A DNA stretch of 14,696 nt from Tissierellia bacterium (GCA_012518745.1 JAAYRM010000169.1:1-14696); one strand, 5' to 3'. Counted from the first letter of the stretch, positions 1 through 7,551 are shown. Numbers and translations: made by a program. Notes: generated by a model from the sequence alone, not told the origin.

Positions 1-913
1 CTAAATTACCTGCCATATCATTCAATAGTTCGGTTAATTTAGTTTTCTCATCTTGGGCCTTGTCGATATGTATCTCGCTTTCCTCCACCTTAGCCTTTGT
101 TGATTTGAAATTTTCATCGATCATATGCTTGTCATCCAAAACCTTATCTATTCGGGTTTTGAGCCTTGCTATCCCATCTTTACTGGTCAGAATTCCTTTT
201 TTAACCGTATCGATATCCCTGATAATTAAATTGACTTCTAGTTCTCTAAGCCTCTCAGATAATTTTAAAAATTTCTTGGCTTTTCTTGATTGATTTCTCA
301 GCCTCGTAGATTGTTTTTCTAGTTCATCTAAAATATCCTTAATCCTCAGCAGATTGCTATTGGTTTTCTCCAATTTCCTTTCTGCAGCTTCTTTTTTAAA
401 TTTATATTTTACTATGCCTGCAGCTTCTTCAAATATTCCCCTTCTATCTTCCGCTCTAGTGCTTAAAACCTCATCTATCTTTCCCTGTCCTATGATCGAA
501 TATCCATCTATACCTATTCCAGTGTCCATGAGCAATCCCCTTATATCCTTTAACCTACAGGGGCTTTTATTGATGAAATATTCGCTCTCCCCGGAACGGA
601 ACATCCTTCTTGTAATAGCTACCTCCTTGTATTCAATGGGGATTTTCCCATCATTATTATCGATTATTATGGAAACCTCGGTAAAACCCAATGGCCTCCT
701 TAAATCCGTTCCTGAAAATATAATATCCTCCATTCTAGTTCCCCTGAGAGTCTTGATGCTTTGCTCCCCTAGCACCCATCTGATAGCATCGGAGATATTG
801 CTTTTGCCACTCCCATTCGGTCCCACAATCGAGGTAATTCCCTTTTCAAATTCAATTTCAATTCTATCGGCGAACGACTTAAAACCCTGCATCTCTATTC
901 TTTTTAAATGCAA
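1..913 (-). CDS. smc: Chromosome segregation ATPase SMC, N-terminal part (truncated by window edge)
   Basis: SMC is the condensin ATPase that compacts and segregates the chromosome with ScpA and ScpB. The first 304 codons are present; the rest lies beyond the left edge. The N-terminus has the ABC-type head: the Walker A motif GPNGSGKSN at about residues 32-40, followed by a serine/arginine-rich stretch that includes GEQSIKTLRG. After the Q-loop region (IIGQGKIDEVL) and FEEAAGIVKYK, the sequence becomes a charged, heptad-like coiled coil rich in Lys, Glu and Leu, as in SMC arms. The start is a TTG at 911-913, preceded by AGAGGTG at 921-927 with 7 bases of spacing; reading from it gives the family start L/M-H-L-K-R-I-E-M-Q-G-F-K-S-F. 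The gene begins 17 bases after the stop of the upstream radical SAM gene, so it is probably cotranscribed with rnc and that gene. A TTG start may moderate expression. Confidence 0.96.
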   Translation of the reverse strand, partial: MHLKRIEMQGFKSFADRIEIEFEKGITSIVGPNGSGKSNISDAIRWVLGEQSIKTLRGTRMEDIIFSGTDLRRPLGFTEVSIIIDNNDGKIPIEYKEVAITRRMFRSGESEYFINKSPCRLKDIRGLLMDTGIGIDGYSIIGQGKIDEVLSTRAEDRRGIFEEAAGIVKYKFKKEAAERKLEKTNSNLLRIKDILDELEKQSTRLRNQSRKAKKFLKLSERLRELEVNLIIRDIDTVKKGILTSKDGIARLKTRIDKVLDDKHMIDENFKSTKAKVEESEIHIDKAQDEKTKLTELLNDMAGNL

Positions 914-930
914 ATTTCAACACCTCTTAC

Positions 931-2025
931 CTATATTATGGCTCTTTCCCTCAAATATCTCCCAATAGCATCCATCTTATCCATATTATATCTTGAATCT
1001 CCTACCAATATCTCGATAAGATTCTCAGATATATCCTTCTCGTATATACGTATATCCCTCAACCCATACCTATCGATAAGGTATAGGGTATTGCCTGCTT
1101 TTTGTCCTGCTATATAGGATATATTCCTATAATTACATTCAAATCTTACATGCTGGCCGGATAGAATAGATTCCCCTATACCCCCCAGATAATTCTCCAA
1201 TAATACCCTATATATATTGGACTCGACCAACTGCCTATAGGATGGATGAAATGGACCCGCCACCACATCTCCACCTCGTCTTATCCTATCCGTAGGTTGT
1301 AGGCCCACCCGGATCACATTTATACCGTAGTATTGAAACAACATCAATATATATGTAGTAATCTCTATGGATTCCCTTAGGGATAGGGGATCGTAGATGC
1401 CGCTTCTATACATACCTTCCAGATGGGTATTCCTAATCACCAACGTAGGATAGATTCTCACACAATAGGGATCCAGCTTGGCCAATTCCTTAGCTGTGAA
1501 AATGGAATATTCCATGGTATCCCCAACCAATCCTATCATCATCTGAAGCCCTAGATTGAACCCATTATCCTTGATCAATTCAGAGGCCATATAGATTTGA
1601 TCGCTATTATGTCCTCTGCCATTTTTATTCAACACCTCATCCTTTAGGGATTGCACCCCTAATTCTATGGTATCCACCCCATATCCTTTGAGTAAATCTA
1701 GAATTCCTTGATCTATATAATCTGGCCTGGTGGATAATCTGATACCATCGATTCTACGCCTTTCCTTATATCTATGGGGAACCGATAATAATTGTTTTTG
1801 CATATCAATATCGATTCCAGTGAAACTGCCACCATAAAAGGCCACTTCTATATTGACATTTTGTCTTGGCAACGTTGATAGATATGCCTCTATTGTCTTT
1901 TCTACGTATTCAGCTGTAACATTCGTTGATGCACCTGTAATCCTTTCCTGATTACAGAAAACGCAATCATGGGGACAGCCTAGATGGGGTACAAATATGG
2001 GTATGATGAAATGTTTTTTACCCAT
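931..2025 (-). CDS. Elp3-like radical SAM protein lacking the acetyltransferase domain
   Basis: This 364-residue radical SAM enzyme belongs to the Elp3-like (COG1243) group. Near the N-terminus it has the CxxxCxxC iron-sulfur motif (C17, C21, C24, in GCPHDCVFC), followed by FYGGSFTGID, a SAM-binding glycine motif, and the TRPDYID segment typical of the group. The C-terminal part (about 250-364) looks like the radical SAM C-terminal extension. No GNAT acetyltransferase domain follows, unlike eukaryotic and archaeal Elp3 at about 530 residues or more. I chose the ATG at 2023-2025: it overlaps the end of rnc by 8 bases (translational coupling), and the cysteine motif then sits where expected. 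An upstream ATG at 2064 in the same frame would add 13 residues that merely shadow rnc. The ribosome binding site is weak (AAGAG), which fits coupling. The family's substrate is not established; tRNA wobble uridine modification is an inference from Elp3. Confidence 0.85.
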   Translation of the reverse strand: MGKKHFIIPIFVPHLGCPHDCVFCNQERITGASTNVTAEYVEKTIEAYLSTLPRQNVNIEVAFYGGSFTGIDIDMQKQLLSVPHRYKERRRIDGIRLSTRPDYIDQGILDLLKGYGVDTIELGVQSLKDEVLNKNGRGHNSDQIYMASELIKDNGFNLGLQMMIGLVGDTMEYSIFTAKELAKLDPYCVRIYPTLVIRNTHLEGMYRSGIYDPLSLRESIEITTYILMLFQYYGINVIRVGLQPTDRIRRGGDVVAGPFHPSYRQLVESNIYRVLLENYLGGIGESILSGQHVRFECNYRNISYIAGQKAGNTLYLIDRYGLRDIRIYEKDISENLIEILVGDSRYNMDKMDAIGRYLRERAII

Positions 2026-2740
2026 TGCTCTTATCCATATTATATAAAGCCTCTTTTGCGGCATTTTGCTCGGCTTCTTTTTTATTTTTCCCCATACCCT
2101 TCCCTAGGATTTCATCATCTATAACGGCGTTTATATAGAATCTTTTATCATGATCCGGACCTGTTTCCCTTTCCACAATATATTCAATACCCCTCCCAGC
2201 ACCCCTTTGGAGCTTTTCCTGAAGTCGTGTCTTATAATCTACAAGTAGATCCCCCTGACAAATACTATGTATCGTTTCATTATCAAATATATCTAATATA
2301 AATCTATTAGCATGTTCTAAACCCCCGTCGATGTAGATTGCCCCTATCAACGCCTCAAATGCATCTGCCAATGTAGAATCCCTATCCCTACCACCCGTTC
2401 CCTCCTCGCCTTTACCTAATAGCAGGTACTTTCCTAGGCCTAACCCTCTAGCTGCAGAGGCTAACGAAGGTTCGCAGACTATGGCCGCCCTTCTTTTGGT
2501 CAATTCCCCTTCGGGCAGATCATAGAAATTCTCATAAAGATATTGGCTTATAACCAGATTTATAACCGCATCCCCCAGAAATTCTAATCTTTCATTGCTT
2601 TCATAGCTCCTCATTCTATTTTCATTTACATATGAACTATGGGTCAATGCTGTATCCAGTAGGTTTGGATCATTAAAATTATATTCTATGCTCGACTGCA
2701 TTTCTGATAATATGGTCTGACGTTTAGAAGATCTTTTCAT
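2018..2740 (-). CDS. rnc: Ribonuclease III
   Basis: This is the double-stranded-RNA endonuclease that processes rRNA precursors and many structured transcripts. The 240-residue protein has the RNase III signature NERLEFLGDAV (residues 49-59) and the second catalytic block DAFEALIGA (126-134), which supply the acidic metal-binding residues. A double-stranded RNA binding domain follows (about 165-236), ending in the KKEAEQNAAKEAL motif. I chose the ATG at 2738-2740: it has a GGGGG ribosome binding site at 2748-2752 with 7-base spacing and gives a length close to the family norm (225-250). An in-frame TTG at 2779 would add 13 residues that contain this binding site and is less likely. The 3' end overlaps the next gene by 8 bases. 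The position between acpP and the Elp3-like/smc pair is conserved in clostridia. Confidence 0.97.
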   Translation of the reverse strand: MKRSSKRQTILSEMQSSIEYNFNDPNLLDTALTHSSYVNENRMRSYESNERLEFLGDAVINLVISQYLYENFYDLPEGELTKRRAAIVCEPSLASAARGLGLGKYLLLGKGEEGTGGRDRDSTLADAFEALIGAIYIDGGLEHANRFILDIFDNETIHSICQGDLLVDYKTRLQEKLQRGAGRGIEYIVERETGPDHDKRFYINAVIDDEILGKGMGKNKKEAEQNAAKEALYNMDKSNG

Positions 2741-2796
2741 TATATTGCCCCCAACTATCCTGATATTATTGGATTCCAAGGATCCCTATATTCATA

Positions 2797-3030
2797 TCAA
2801 TCCTGAAGGATATCATCTATATAGTTTACCGCATCCCCTATAGTATCTATCCTTGTAATATCCTCATCCCCTACCTCTAGATCAAATTCGTCCTCTAGAG
2901 CCATTATTAACTCTACCAAATCCAAGGAATCTGCATTTAGATCATCCCTAAAGGATGTCTCCATAGTAAGCTCTTCCTCATCGATATCAAACTGTTCGGA
3001 TATAATTCCCTTTATTTGCTCATCAACCAT
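2797..3030 (-). CDS. acpP: Acyl carrier protein
   Basis: A 77-residue, strongly acidic acyl carrier protein of type II fatty acid synthesis. The motif ADSLDLVELIMALE contains the serine (Ser35) that receives 4'-phosphopantetheine from CoA; helix II and the acidic surface that contact partner enzymes follow. I chose the ATG at 3028-3030, supported by a GGGGG ribosome binding site at 3039-3043 with 8-base spacing; an ATG at 3051 has no binding site and would add seven residues. The gene lies 29 bases downstream of plsX, whose enzyme uses acyl-ACP, and upstream of rnc, so the three are probably cotranscribed. The fabD/fabG/fabF genes that often flank acpP are not here, so fatty acid synthesis must be encoded elsewhere. 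Confidence 0.97.
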   Translation of the reverse strand: MVDEQIKGIISEQFDIDEEELTMETSFRDDLNADSLDLVELIMALEDEFDLEVGDEDITRIDTIGDAVNYIDDILQD

Positions 3031-3059
3031 TTTAATTACCCCCAAATTCATTATAATTC

Positions 3060-4052
3060 TTATTTGTTATCATTTATATACCTATCTATTATATCTATTA
3101 CATTCCCATCTATAAAGGCCTTCATCTGTCTGATCGCATTCTTTATCGCTAGGGCATCCGAGCTCCCATGTGCCTTAAATACCGGTCGCCTTACCCCAAG
3201 AAGCGGTGCTCCCCCATATTCCCTATAATCGAGCTTTCCCTTTAGGCCCCTCAGCTGTTGTTTCAAAATAAGGGCACCCACCTTGGATCTAAGGGAGCTA
3301 CTAAATTCATCCTTTAGGAGTGAAAAAATAGATATTGCCATACCCTCGGTCAATTTCAAGATGATATTACCCACAAAACCATCACATACTATTACATCCA
3401 CTACGCCATTTGGTAGATCCCTAGCCTCCACATTCCCAGCAAAGTTTATATCTAGGTCCCCTATCAGATTATAGGATTCTTTGGTCAACGCATTTCCCTT
3501 GCCTTCCTCCGTACCTATATTTGCCAATCCTACCCTTGGATTCTTAACCCCCAATACCTTCTCGCTATAGATGGAGCCCATAATCGCAAATTGTCCCAGG
3601 TATTGAGGTTTGCAATCTATATTAGCCCCTGCATCTAATAGGAGGGATACCCCCTCTGTTGTTGGATAGACCGTAGTTAATGCGGCCCTTTCGATGCCCT
3701 TTATCCTCTTAACTATAAACAGGCCACCGGCTAACAATGCCCCCGTACTCCCAGCTGATAAAAAACCATCTCCAGTTCCCTCAGCCAGAGCTTTCATACC
3801 CATAACCATAGAGGAATTCTTTTTCCTTCTAATTGCCAATGTAGGCTCTTCATCATTGGATATAACCTCGTCAGCATCTATAATGTCTATGCGTTCCCTA
3901 GGAAAATTATATTTCAGCAATTCTCCCTCTAGTATATCCCTTTTTCCAGCAATTATAATATTCACATCCTGTTCCCCTATAGCATCCACACAGCCCCTAA
4001 CTATTTCCCCGGGGCCCCTATCCCCGCCCATTCCATCCACTATAATCCTCAT
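3060..4052 (-). CDS. plsX: Phosphate acyltransferase PlsX
   Basis: PlsX converts acyl-ACP and phosphate to acyl-phosphate, which PlsY uses to acylate glycerol-3-phosphate: the first committed step of phospholipid synthesis in most bacteria. It is a soluble or peripherally membrane-associated enzyme. The 330-residue protein starts with MRIIVDGMGGDRGP, the family's characteristic N-terminus, and contains LLDAGANIDCKP, GLANIGTEEGKGN and VCDGFVGNIILK, all conserved in PlsX. Its C-terminus carries EYGGAPLLGVRRPVFKAHGSSD-type residues, also diagnostic. The ATG at 4050-4052 has AGGAGGG about 5 bases upstream; the 25 codons before it belong to the untranslated leader. It is first in a plsX-acpP-rnc-radical SAM-smc run with its own promoter, separated from rpmF by a terminator. 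Confidence 0.97.
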   Translation of the reverse strand: MRIIVDGMGGDRGPGEIVRGCVDAIGEQDVNIIIAGKRDILEGELLKYNFPRERIDIIDADEVISNDEEPTLAIRRKKNSSMVMGMKALAEGTGDGFLSAGSTGALLAGGLFIVKRIKGIERAALTTVYPTTEGVSLLLDAGANIDCKPQYLGQFAIMGSIYSEKVLGVKNPRVGLANIGTEEGKGNALTKESYNLIGDLDINFAGNVEARDLPNGVVDVIVCDGFVGNIILKLTEGMAISIFSLLKDEFSSSLRSKVGALILKQQLRGLKGKLDYREYGGAPLLGVRRPVFKAHGSSDALAIKNAIRQMKAFIDGNVIDIIDRYINDNK

Positions 4053-4071
4053 AAATACCCTCCTGAACTCG

Positions 4072-4095
4072 AGTTTATAAACTAGTACTATCGAT
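4072..4095 (-). promoter_or_regulatory. Nested palindromes in plsX leader, candidate operator
   Basis: Just downstream of the predicted plsX promoter lie a perfect 12-base palindrome, AGTTTATAAACT (4072-4083), and an adjoining 8-base palindrome, TAGTACTA (4083-4090). Read on the minus strand, ATAGTACTAGTTTATAA resembles the FapR operator of Bacillus plsX operons (consensus TTAGTACCTAGTCTTAA), especially in the TAGTAC half, but it needs a one-base gap. Its place at the start of the transcript is right for a repressor site. Whether this organism has FapR cannot be seen here. Confidence 0.35.
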
Positions 4096-4098
4096 ATA

Positions 4099-4127
4099 AA
4101 TATATTATAAAGCATGGGTAATTGCAA
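4099..4127 (-). promoter_or_regulatory. Predicted sigma-A promoter of the plsX operon
   Basis: On the minus strand: -35 TTGCAA (4122-4127), 17-base spacer, -10 TATATT (4099-4104). It sits between the rpmF terminator and the plsX start, where the distal operon needs its own promoter. An overlapping TATAAT is present but lacks a -35 at the right distance. Confidence 0.55.
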
Positions 4128-4136
4128 TAACTATAT

Positions 4137-4170
4137 AAAAAAGATAGTGATATAGGCTCACTATCTTTTT
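4137..4170 (-). terminator. Intrinsic terminator after rpmF
   Basis: A perfect 13-bp stem (4138-4150 paired with 4158-4170) with a 7-base loop, with A and T runs in the stem ends, so it has a U-tract in both directions. In the minus direction it lies 30 bases past the rpmF stop and separates rpmF from the plsX transcript. Confidence 0.88.
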
Positions 4171-4200
4171 ACAGTCTACTAATGACACCATGATTCAATT

Positions 4201-4383
4201 TTATCGCTCAACATCAATAACTTCTTTACCCTTATAGTATCCGCATGCCCGACAAACCCTATGGGGTAATTTTGGTTCATAGCATTGCGGACATTCTGAT
4301 ATGGTAGCCTTTGTAAAACCATAGGCTGAGGCCCTTCTTTTATCTCGCTTTGATTTAGATGTTCTCCGCTTTGGTACTGCCAT
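4201..4383 (-). CDS. rpmF: 50S ribosomal protein L32
   Basis: A 60-residue basic ribosomal protein of the large subunit. It begins MAVPKRRTSKSKRDKRRA, the typical L32 N-terminus, and carries a zinc ribbon of four cysteines (C31, C34, C44, C47) in CPQC and CRAC. This is the cysteine-containing form, the one that Zur-repressed zinc-free paralogs replace in some Firmicutes. The start ATG (4381-4383) has a strong AAGGAGGTG ribosome binding site. The gene lies 13 bases after the DUF177 gene, the standard pairing, and is followed by an intrinsic terminator. Confidence 0.98.
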   Translation of the reverse strand: MAVPKRRTSKSKRDKRRASAYGFTKATISECPQCYEPKLPHRVCRACGYYKGKEVIDVER

Positions 4384-4396
4384 TCACAACACCTCC

Positions 4397-4906
4397 TTAT
4401 TTATCCGGGAAAAAGTCCTTTAGTTTTTCAAACCTAGGATCGATATCATCAGTAATGCAATCACATTCCATTGTATTATGGTTCACACCACAACTAGGGC
4501 ATAAACCCTTGCAATTTTCACCGCAAAGCGGTTTCATAGGAAGGGAGAGAATAATAGCATCGATAATATGATCTCGAAGATTCAATTTATCATCCATATA
4601 GTATATAGTATCATCTTCTCCATCGGCTACGGCTCTTACCTCTTCATCTAACCTTGCCTCTATACCTACGCTATCCCCCTTGATAAATGAATCCAAGCAT
4701 CTACCACAGGCCTCCCTATATCTATAGGATATATACAAATGTAATAATTTCTCGCCATCAATCCTATAAATTTCCCCCTCATATTCTATAGGTTCTAGAA
4801 TTTGAATTTCTCTTCCATTAAAATCTATCCTCGTTTCCTCTATTTCACCCCGGATTGAAATACTAGAAACCCTTTCATCATGAAATTGCGATAAATCGAT
4901 ATTCAT
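4397..4906 (-). CDS. DUF177/YceD family protein (23S rRNA accumulation protein)
   Basis: A 169-residue member of the DUF177 (YceD) family, encoded directly before rpmF in most bacteria. E. coli YceD, and the plant homologue, are implicated in 23S rRNA accumulation. Visible features are a central CGRC pair and a C-terminal cysteine cluster (LCGENCKGLCPSCG, then CDC), probably a zinc-binding fold, with an acidic middle region (RLDEEVRAVADGEDD). I chose the ATG at 4904-4906, with GAGGTG 6 bases upstream; an upstream in-frame GTG at 4930 would place translation inside that binding site and next to the predicted transcription start. The gene has a consensus promoter directly in front of it and is probably also read through from ackA, since no terminator separates them. 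Confidence 0.9.
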   Translation of the reverse strand: MNIDLSQFHDERVSSISIRGEIEETRIDFNGREIQILEPIEYEGEIYRIDGEKLLHLYISYRYREACGRCLDSFIKGDSVGIEARLDEEVRAVADGEDDTIYYMDDKLNLRDHIIDAIILSLPMKPLCGENCKGLCPSCGVNHNTMECDCITDDIDPRFEKLKDFFPDK

Positions 4907-4935
4907 ATTTTTCACCTCATAAACTAACACACATA

Positions 4936-4964
4936 ATTATATAAAGGAGGTATGTGTTTGTCAA
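4936..4964 (-). promoter_or_regulatory. Consensus sigma-A promoter before DUF177-rpmF
   Basis: On the minus strand: -35 TTGACA (4959-4964), a 17-base spacer and -10 TATAAT (4936-4941), exact matches to both consensus hexamers at the optimal spacing. The -35 begins 6 bases after the ackA stop codon. The inverted repeat ACACATA/TATGTGT (4951-4957 and 4929-4935) flanks the -10 with arm centres 22 bases apart and could bind a dimeric regulator. The predicted transcript starts near 4929, leaving a leader of about 22 bases. Confidence 0.88.
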
Positions 4965-4970
4965 GCAGCA

Positions 4971-6167
4971 TTATCCCTCAACCAGCTCAAGCGTATCCCT
5001 AGCAATCATTAATTCCTCATTGGTTGGAATAACCAGAATTTGAGTGGCCGTTAAATCCTTAGTTATGATGGCTTCCTTACCCCTGACCTGGTTCAAATCC
5101 CTATCGAGCCTTATATCAATACAATCTAGCCCATCGCATATCTGTTCCCTTATTGCAATGGAATTCTCGCCAATACCAGCAGTAAATACTAATACATCTA
5201 TATGGCACATCAGAGCAGCGTAGGCTCCTATGTACTTTTTAACCCTATTACAGAATAGATCTAGGGCTAATTGAGCTCTTTCATTCCCGTTCTCCGCAGC
5301 CTCTTCTAAATCCCTAAAATCGCTACTGATTCCAGATATGCCTAGAACTCCAGATTGTTTGTTTAGCATCTCATTTACTTCCCCAAAGGTTAGGTTCTCC
5401 TTATCCATGATAAATGGAATTACAGCCGGATCCACATCCCCAGATCTAGTGCCCATTGCTAAACCCTCTAATGGGGTGAAACCCATACTGGTCTCTATGG
5501 ACTTTCCGCCCTGTACCGCACATACGCTGGCCCCATTGCCTAAATGACATGTTACAATGTTTAAATTCTCTATATCCCTGTTCACCATCTCAGCAGCTCT
5601 TAAGGCTACATACTTGTGGGATGTACCGTGAAAACCATATTTTCGAATACCATATCTCTCATATAGTTCATATGGCAATGGATACATATAGTTGGCCACA
5701 GGTATGGTTTGATGAAAAGCCGTATCGAATACTGCTACCATAGGTACATCAGGCATCAGTTCCCTGCACGCCTCTATCCCCATTATATTTGGAGGATTAT
5801 GGAGGGGTGCTAATTCAATACAATCGCTGATAGCCTCCATAACCTCATCATCAATTATAACGGATTGTGAAAACTTTTCGCCACCATGAACTACCCTATG
5901 TCCGACTGCCCCTATTTCGTCCATGGACTTTATGGCCCCATGCTTTGAGTCCACCAAGGCCTCTAGTACCAATCTCAGGGCCCTCCTATGATCCTCCATA
6001 GGTTCTTCTATGATAACTTCCTCCTCCCCAACGAGTTCATGTTTCACCCTAGAGCCATCTATCCCTATTCTTTCCACAAGCCCTATTGCAAGTGCTTTCT
6101 GCTCCTCCATATCTATTAATTGATATTTCAATGAGGAACTACCGCAATTTATCACCAATATGTTCAC
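4971..6167 (-). CDS. ackA: Acetate kinase
   Basis: AckA catalyses the reversible reaction acetyl-phosphate + ADP = acetate + ATP, the energy-yielding last step of acetate fermentation and, in reverse, acetate activation. The 398-residue protein matches the family length. The residues known to matter in Methanosarcina acetate kinase are in register: N7 (INCGSSSLKY), R91 (HRVVHGG), D148 (FDTAFH), H180 (GFHGTSH), R241 (GTRSGDVDP) and E384 (TNEE). The signatures HLGNGAS and FTAGIGENS are also present. Translation starts at GTG (6165-6167), preceded by AGGGGGAA with 8-base spacing. Phosphotransacetylase (pta), which often precedes ackA, is absent; ackA is instead divergent from tmcAL, an arrangement common in Firmicutes. 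There is no terminator before the DUF177 gene, so readthrough is likely. Confidence 0.98.
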   Translation of the reverse strand: MNILVINCGSSSLKYQLIDMEEQKALAIGLVERIGIDGSRVKHELVGEEEVIIEEPMEDHRRALRLVLEALVDSKHGAIKSMDEIGAVGHRVVHGGEKFSQSVIIDDEVMEAISDCIELAPLHNPPNIMGIEACRELMPDVPMVAVFDTAFHQTIPVANYMYPLPYELYERYGIRKYGFHGTSHKYVALRAAEMVNRDIENLNIVTCHLGNGASVCAVQGGKSIETSMGFTPLEGLAMGTRSGDVDPAVIPFIMDKENLTFGEVNEMLNKQSGVLGISGISSDFRDLEEAAENGNERAQLALDLFCNRVKKYIGAYAALMCHIDVLVFTAGIGENSIAIREQICDGLDCIDIRLDRDLNQVRGKEAIITKDLTATQILVIPTNEELMIARDTLELVEG

Positions 6168-6201
6168 TTTTTATTCCCCCTAGTTTTTATTTTCTACTTT
6201 T

Positions 6202-6230
6202 ATAATATTACAAAGTTGTTAAAAAATCAA
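6202..6230 (-). promoter_or_regulatory. Predicted sigma-A promoter of ackA
   Basis: On the minus strand: -35 TTGATT (6225-6230), 17-base spacer, -10 TATTAT (6202-6207). The start site would be near 6195, giving a leader of about 28 bases that contains the GGGGG ribosome binding site. Confidence 0.55.
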
Positions 6231-6235
6231 CGAAA

Positions 6236-6264
6236 TTATAATTTTATTCTAATTATGCTATAAT
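6236..6264 (+). promoter_or_regulatory. Predicted extended -10 promoter of tmcAL
   Basis: A -10 TATAAT (6259-6264) is preceded by TGC, forming an extended -10 element. The -35 position 17 bases upstream is a weak TTATAA (6236-6241). The two divergent promoters lie back to back: the ackA -35 ends at 6230, so a regulator bound here could affect both. Confidence 0.6.
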
Positions 6265-6294
6265 GTTGGTTAAAAGTATATGGAGGCTGGCTAT

Positions 6295-7551
6295 ATGAAC
6301 GTTCTAGGATTGATCGCCGAATACAACCCCTTTCATCTAGGACATAGGTATCATCTAAAGAAGTCAAAGCAGGTGACCGGCTCGAATTATTCTGTTGCCG
6401 TCATGAGTGGATCCTTTGTACAGAGGGGAGAACCCTCCTTCGTAGACAAATGGACCAAGGCCAAGATGGCCATAGATAATGGAGTAGACCTAGTAATTGA
6501 ACTACCCTTTATGTTCTCGATCCAATCAGCCGAATCGTTTGCTTTCGGAGCCATAAAGCTGCTTCATAGTCTAAATATTATCAACTATGTAGCCTTTGGT
6601 AATGAGGAAGCCGAAATGGATATTCTAGAACATATTGCCCAGATATTGGTCAAGGAACCCGATTGCTTCAAACAATACCTTCGAAAATATCTTAACATGG
6701 GATACTCCTTTCCGGTCGCTAGAAGCTATGCCCTGAAAAGATTTTCTGAACGATGTATATCGAAGATGGAAGATTTCAGAAATGTTGAAAACATCTTAAA
6801 GATGCCCAATAATATATTGGCTATTGAATATCTTAAATCATTGAAACGATTAAATAGTGATATAAGGCCCGTATCGATCCAACGTATAGGTAGCAATTAT
6901 GGGGACATAGAGCTAGATGGAGCTATTGCTAGTGCGACGGGAATACGCAATAGCATATTAAAAGATGGGATCGATTCTATAGAAAAGCATGTACCCAGCG
7001 CAACATATCGACATCTGATAGATTATATCAGTAAATATCAACAATTTAATTCATTAGATAATTATGATCAAATAATTCATTATATATTGAATACAATAGA
7101 TAAGAATATTCTAATAGATATGATAGATATGGAACCAGGCTTGGAGAATAGATTCATCGAGCAATCCTCAAGATATAAAGATATAAATCACCTTATACAA
7201 GCCATTTCCACTAGACGATATCCTCGGACTAGAATACAGAGGATACTAGTACATTTAATGGCAAAATTAACAAAAAGTATATTTGATGAATTATCGGTCC
7301 ATCATCCCCTGTATATAAGGGTACTAGGTGCTAATAATAACGGATTTTTAATATTGAATAGGATCAAAGAGAATTCCACAGTTCCCATCATTACTAAATT
7401 CGCCAACTATAGAAATTATAATAATATGTATCTAAATAAGATGATCTCCATGGATAAGATATCCACCGACCTATATTTTATGGGGTTAAATACAACGAAA
7501 CCCTATATAGGCATGGATTATTATACAACCCCCTATATATTAACTAAATGA
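6295..7551 (+). CDS. tmcAL: tRNA(Met) cytidine acetate ligase TmcAL (YlbM)
   Basis: TmcAL acetylates C34, the wobble base of elongator tRNA-Met, to N4-acetylcytidine, using acetate and ATP through an acetyl-AMP intermediate (established for Bacillus subtilis YlbM). The 418-residue protein opens with GLIAEYNPFHLGH, carrying the nucleotidylyltransferase HxGH motif (H14-H17), followed by VMSGSFVQRGEPSFVDKW, diagnostic of the family; LGANNNGFLILNRIK near the C-terminus is also typical. The start is ATG 6295-6297, with GGAGG at 6282-6286; an in-frame ATG at 6280 overlaps that binding site and is rejected. It is divergent from ackA, which controls acetate levels, so substrate supply and use are encoded side by side; a functional link is inferred. 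ylbJ follows after 94 bases on the same strand. Confidence 0.95.
   Translation: MNVLGLIAEYNPFHLGHRYHLKKSKQVTGSNYSVAVMSGSFVQRGEPSFVDKWTKAKMAIDNGVDLVIELPFMFSIQSAESFAFGAIKLLHSLNIINYVAFGNEEAEMDILEHIAQILVKEPDCFKQYLRKYLNMGYSFPVARSYALKRFSERCISKMEDFRNVENILKMPNNILAIEYLKSLKRLNSDIRPVSIQRIGSNYGDIELDGAIASATGIRNSILKDGIDSIEKHVPSATYRHLIDYISKYQQFNSLDNYDQIIHYILNTIDKNILIDMIDMEPGLENRFIEQSSRYKDINHLIQAISTRRYPRTRIQRILVHLMAKLTKSIFDELSVHHPLYIRVLGANNNGFLILNRIKENSTVPIITKFANYRNYNNMYLNKMISMDKISTDLYFMGLNTTKPYIGMDYYTTPYILTK

Noticed and set aside
354..968. Plus-strand open frame of 204 codons
   Set aside because: It is antisense to the smc ATPase head, which has a clear Walker A motif and start on the minus strand.
3694..4080. 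Plus-strand open frame of 128 codons opposite plsX
   Set aside because: Shadow of the plsX coding strand with no recognisable protein features.
4053..4127. 25-codon N-terminal extension of plsX
   Set aside because: It covers the predicted promoter and leader; the internal ATG has a good AGGAGGG and the family N-terminus.
4166..4200. Possible short gene between the terminator and rpmF stop
   Set aside because: Too short and without a start or binding site; it is simply the rpmF 3' untranslated region.
4944..4954. AAAGGAGGTATG on the plus strand, looking like a binding site and start
   Set aside because: It lies in the spacer of the minus-strand consensus promoter, has almost no spacing to the ATG and opens no useful frame.
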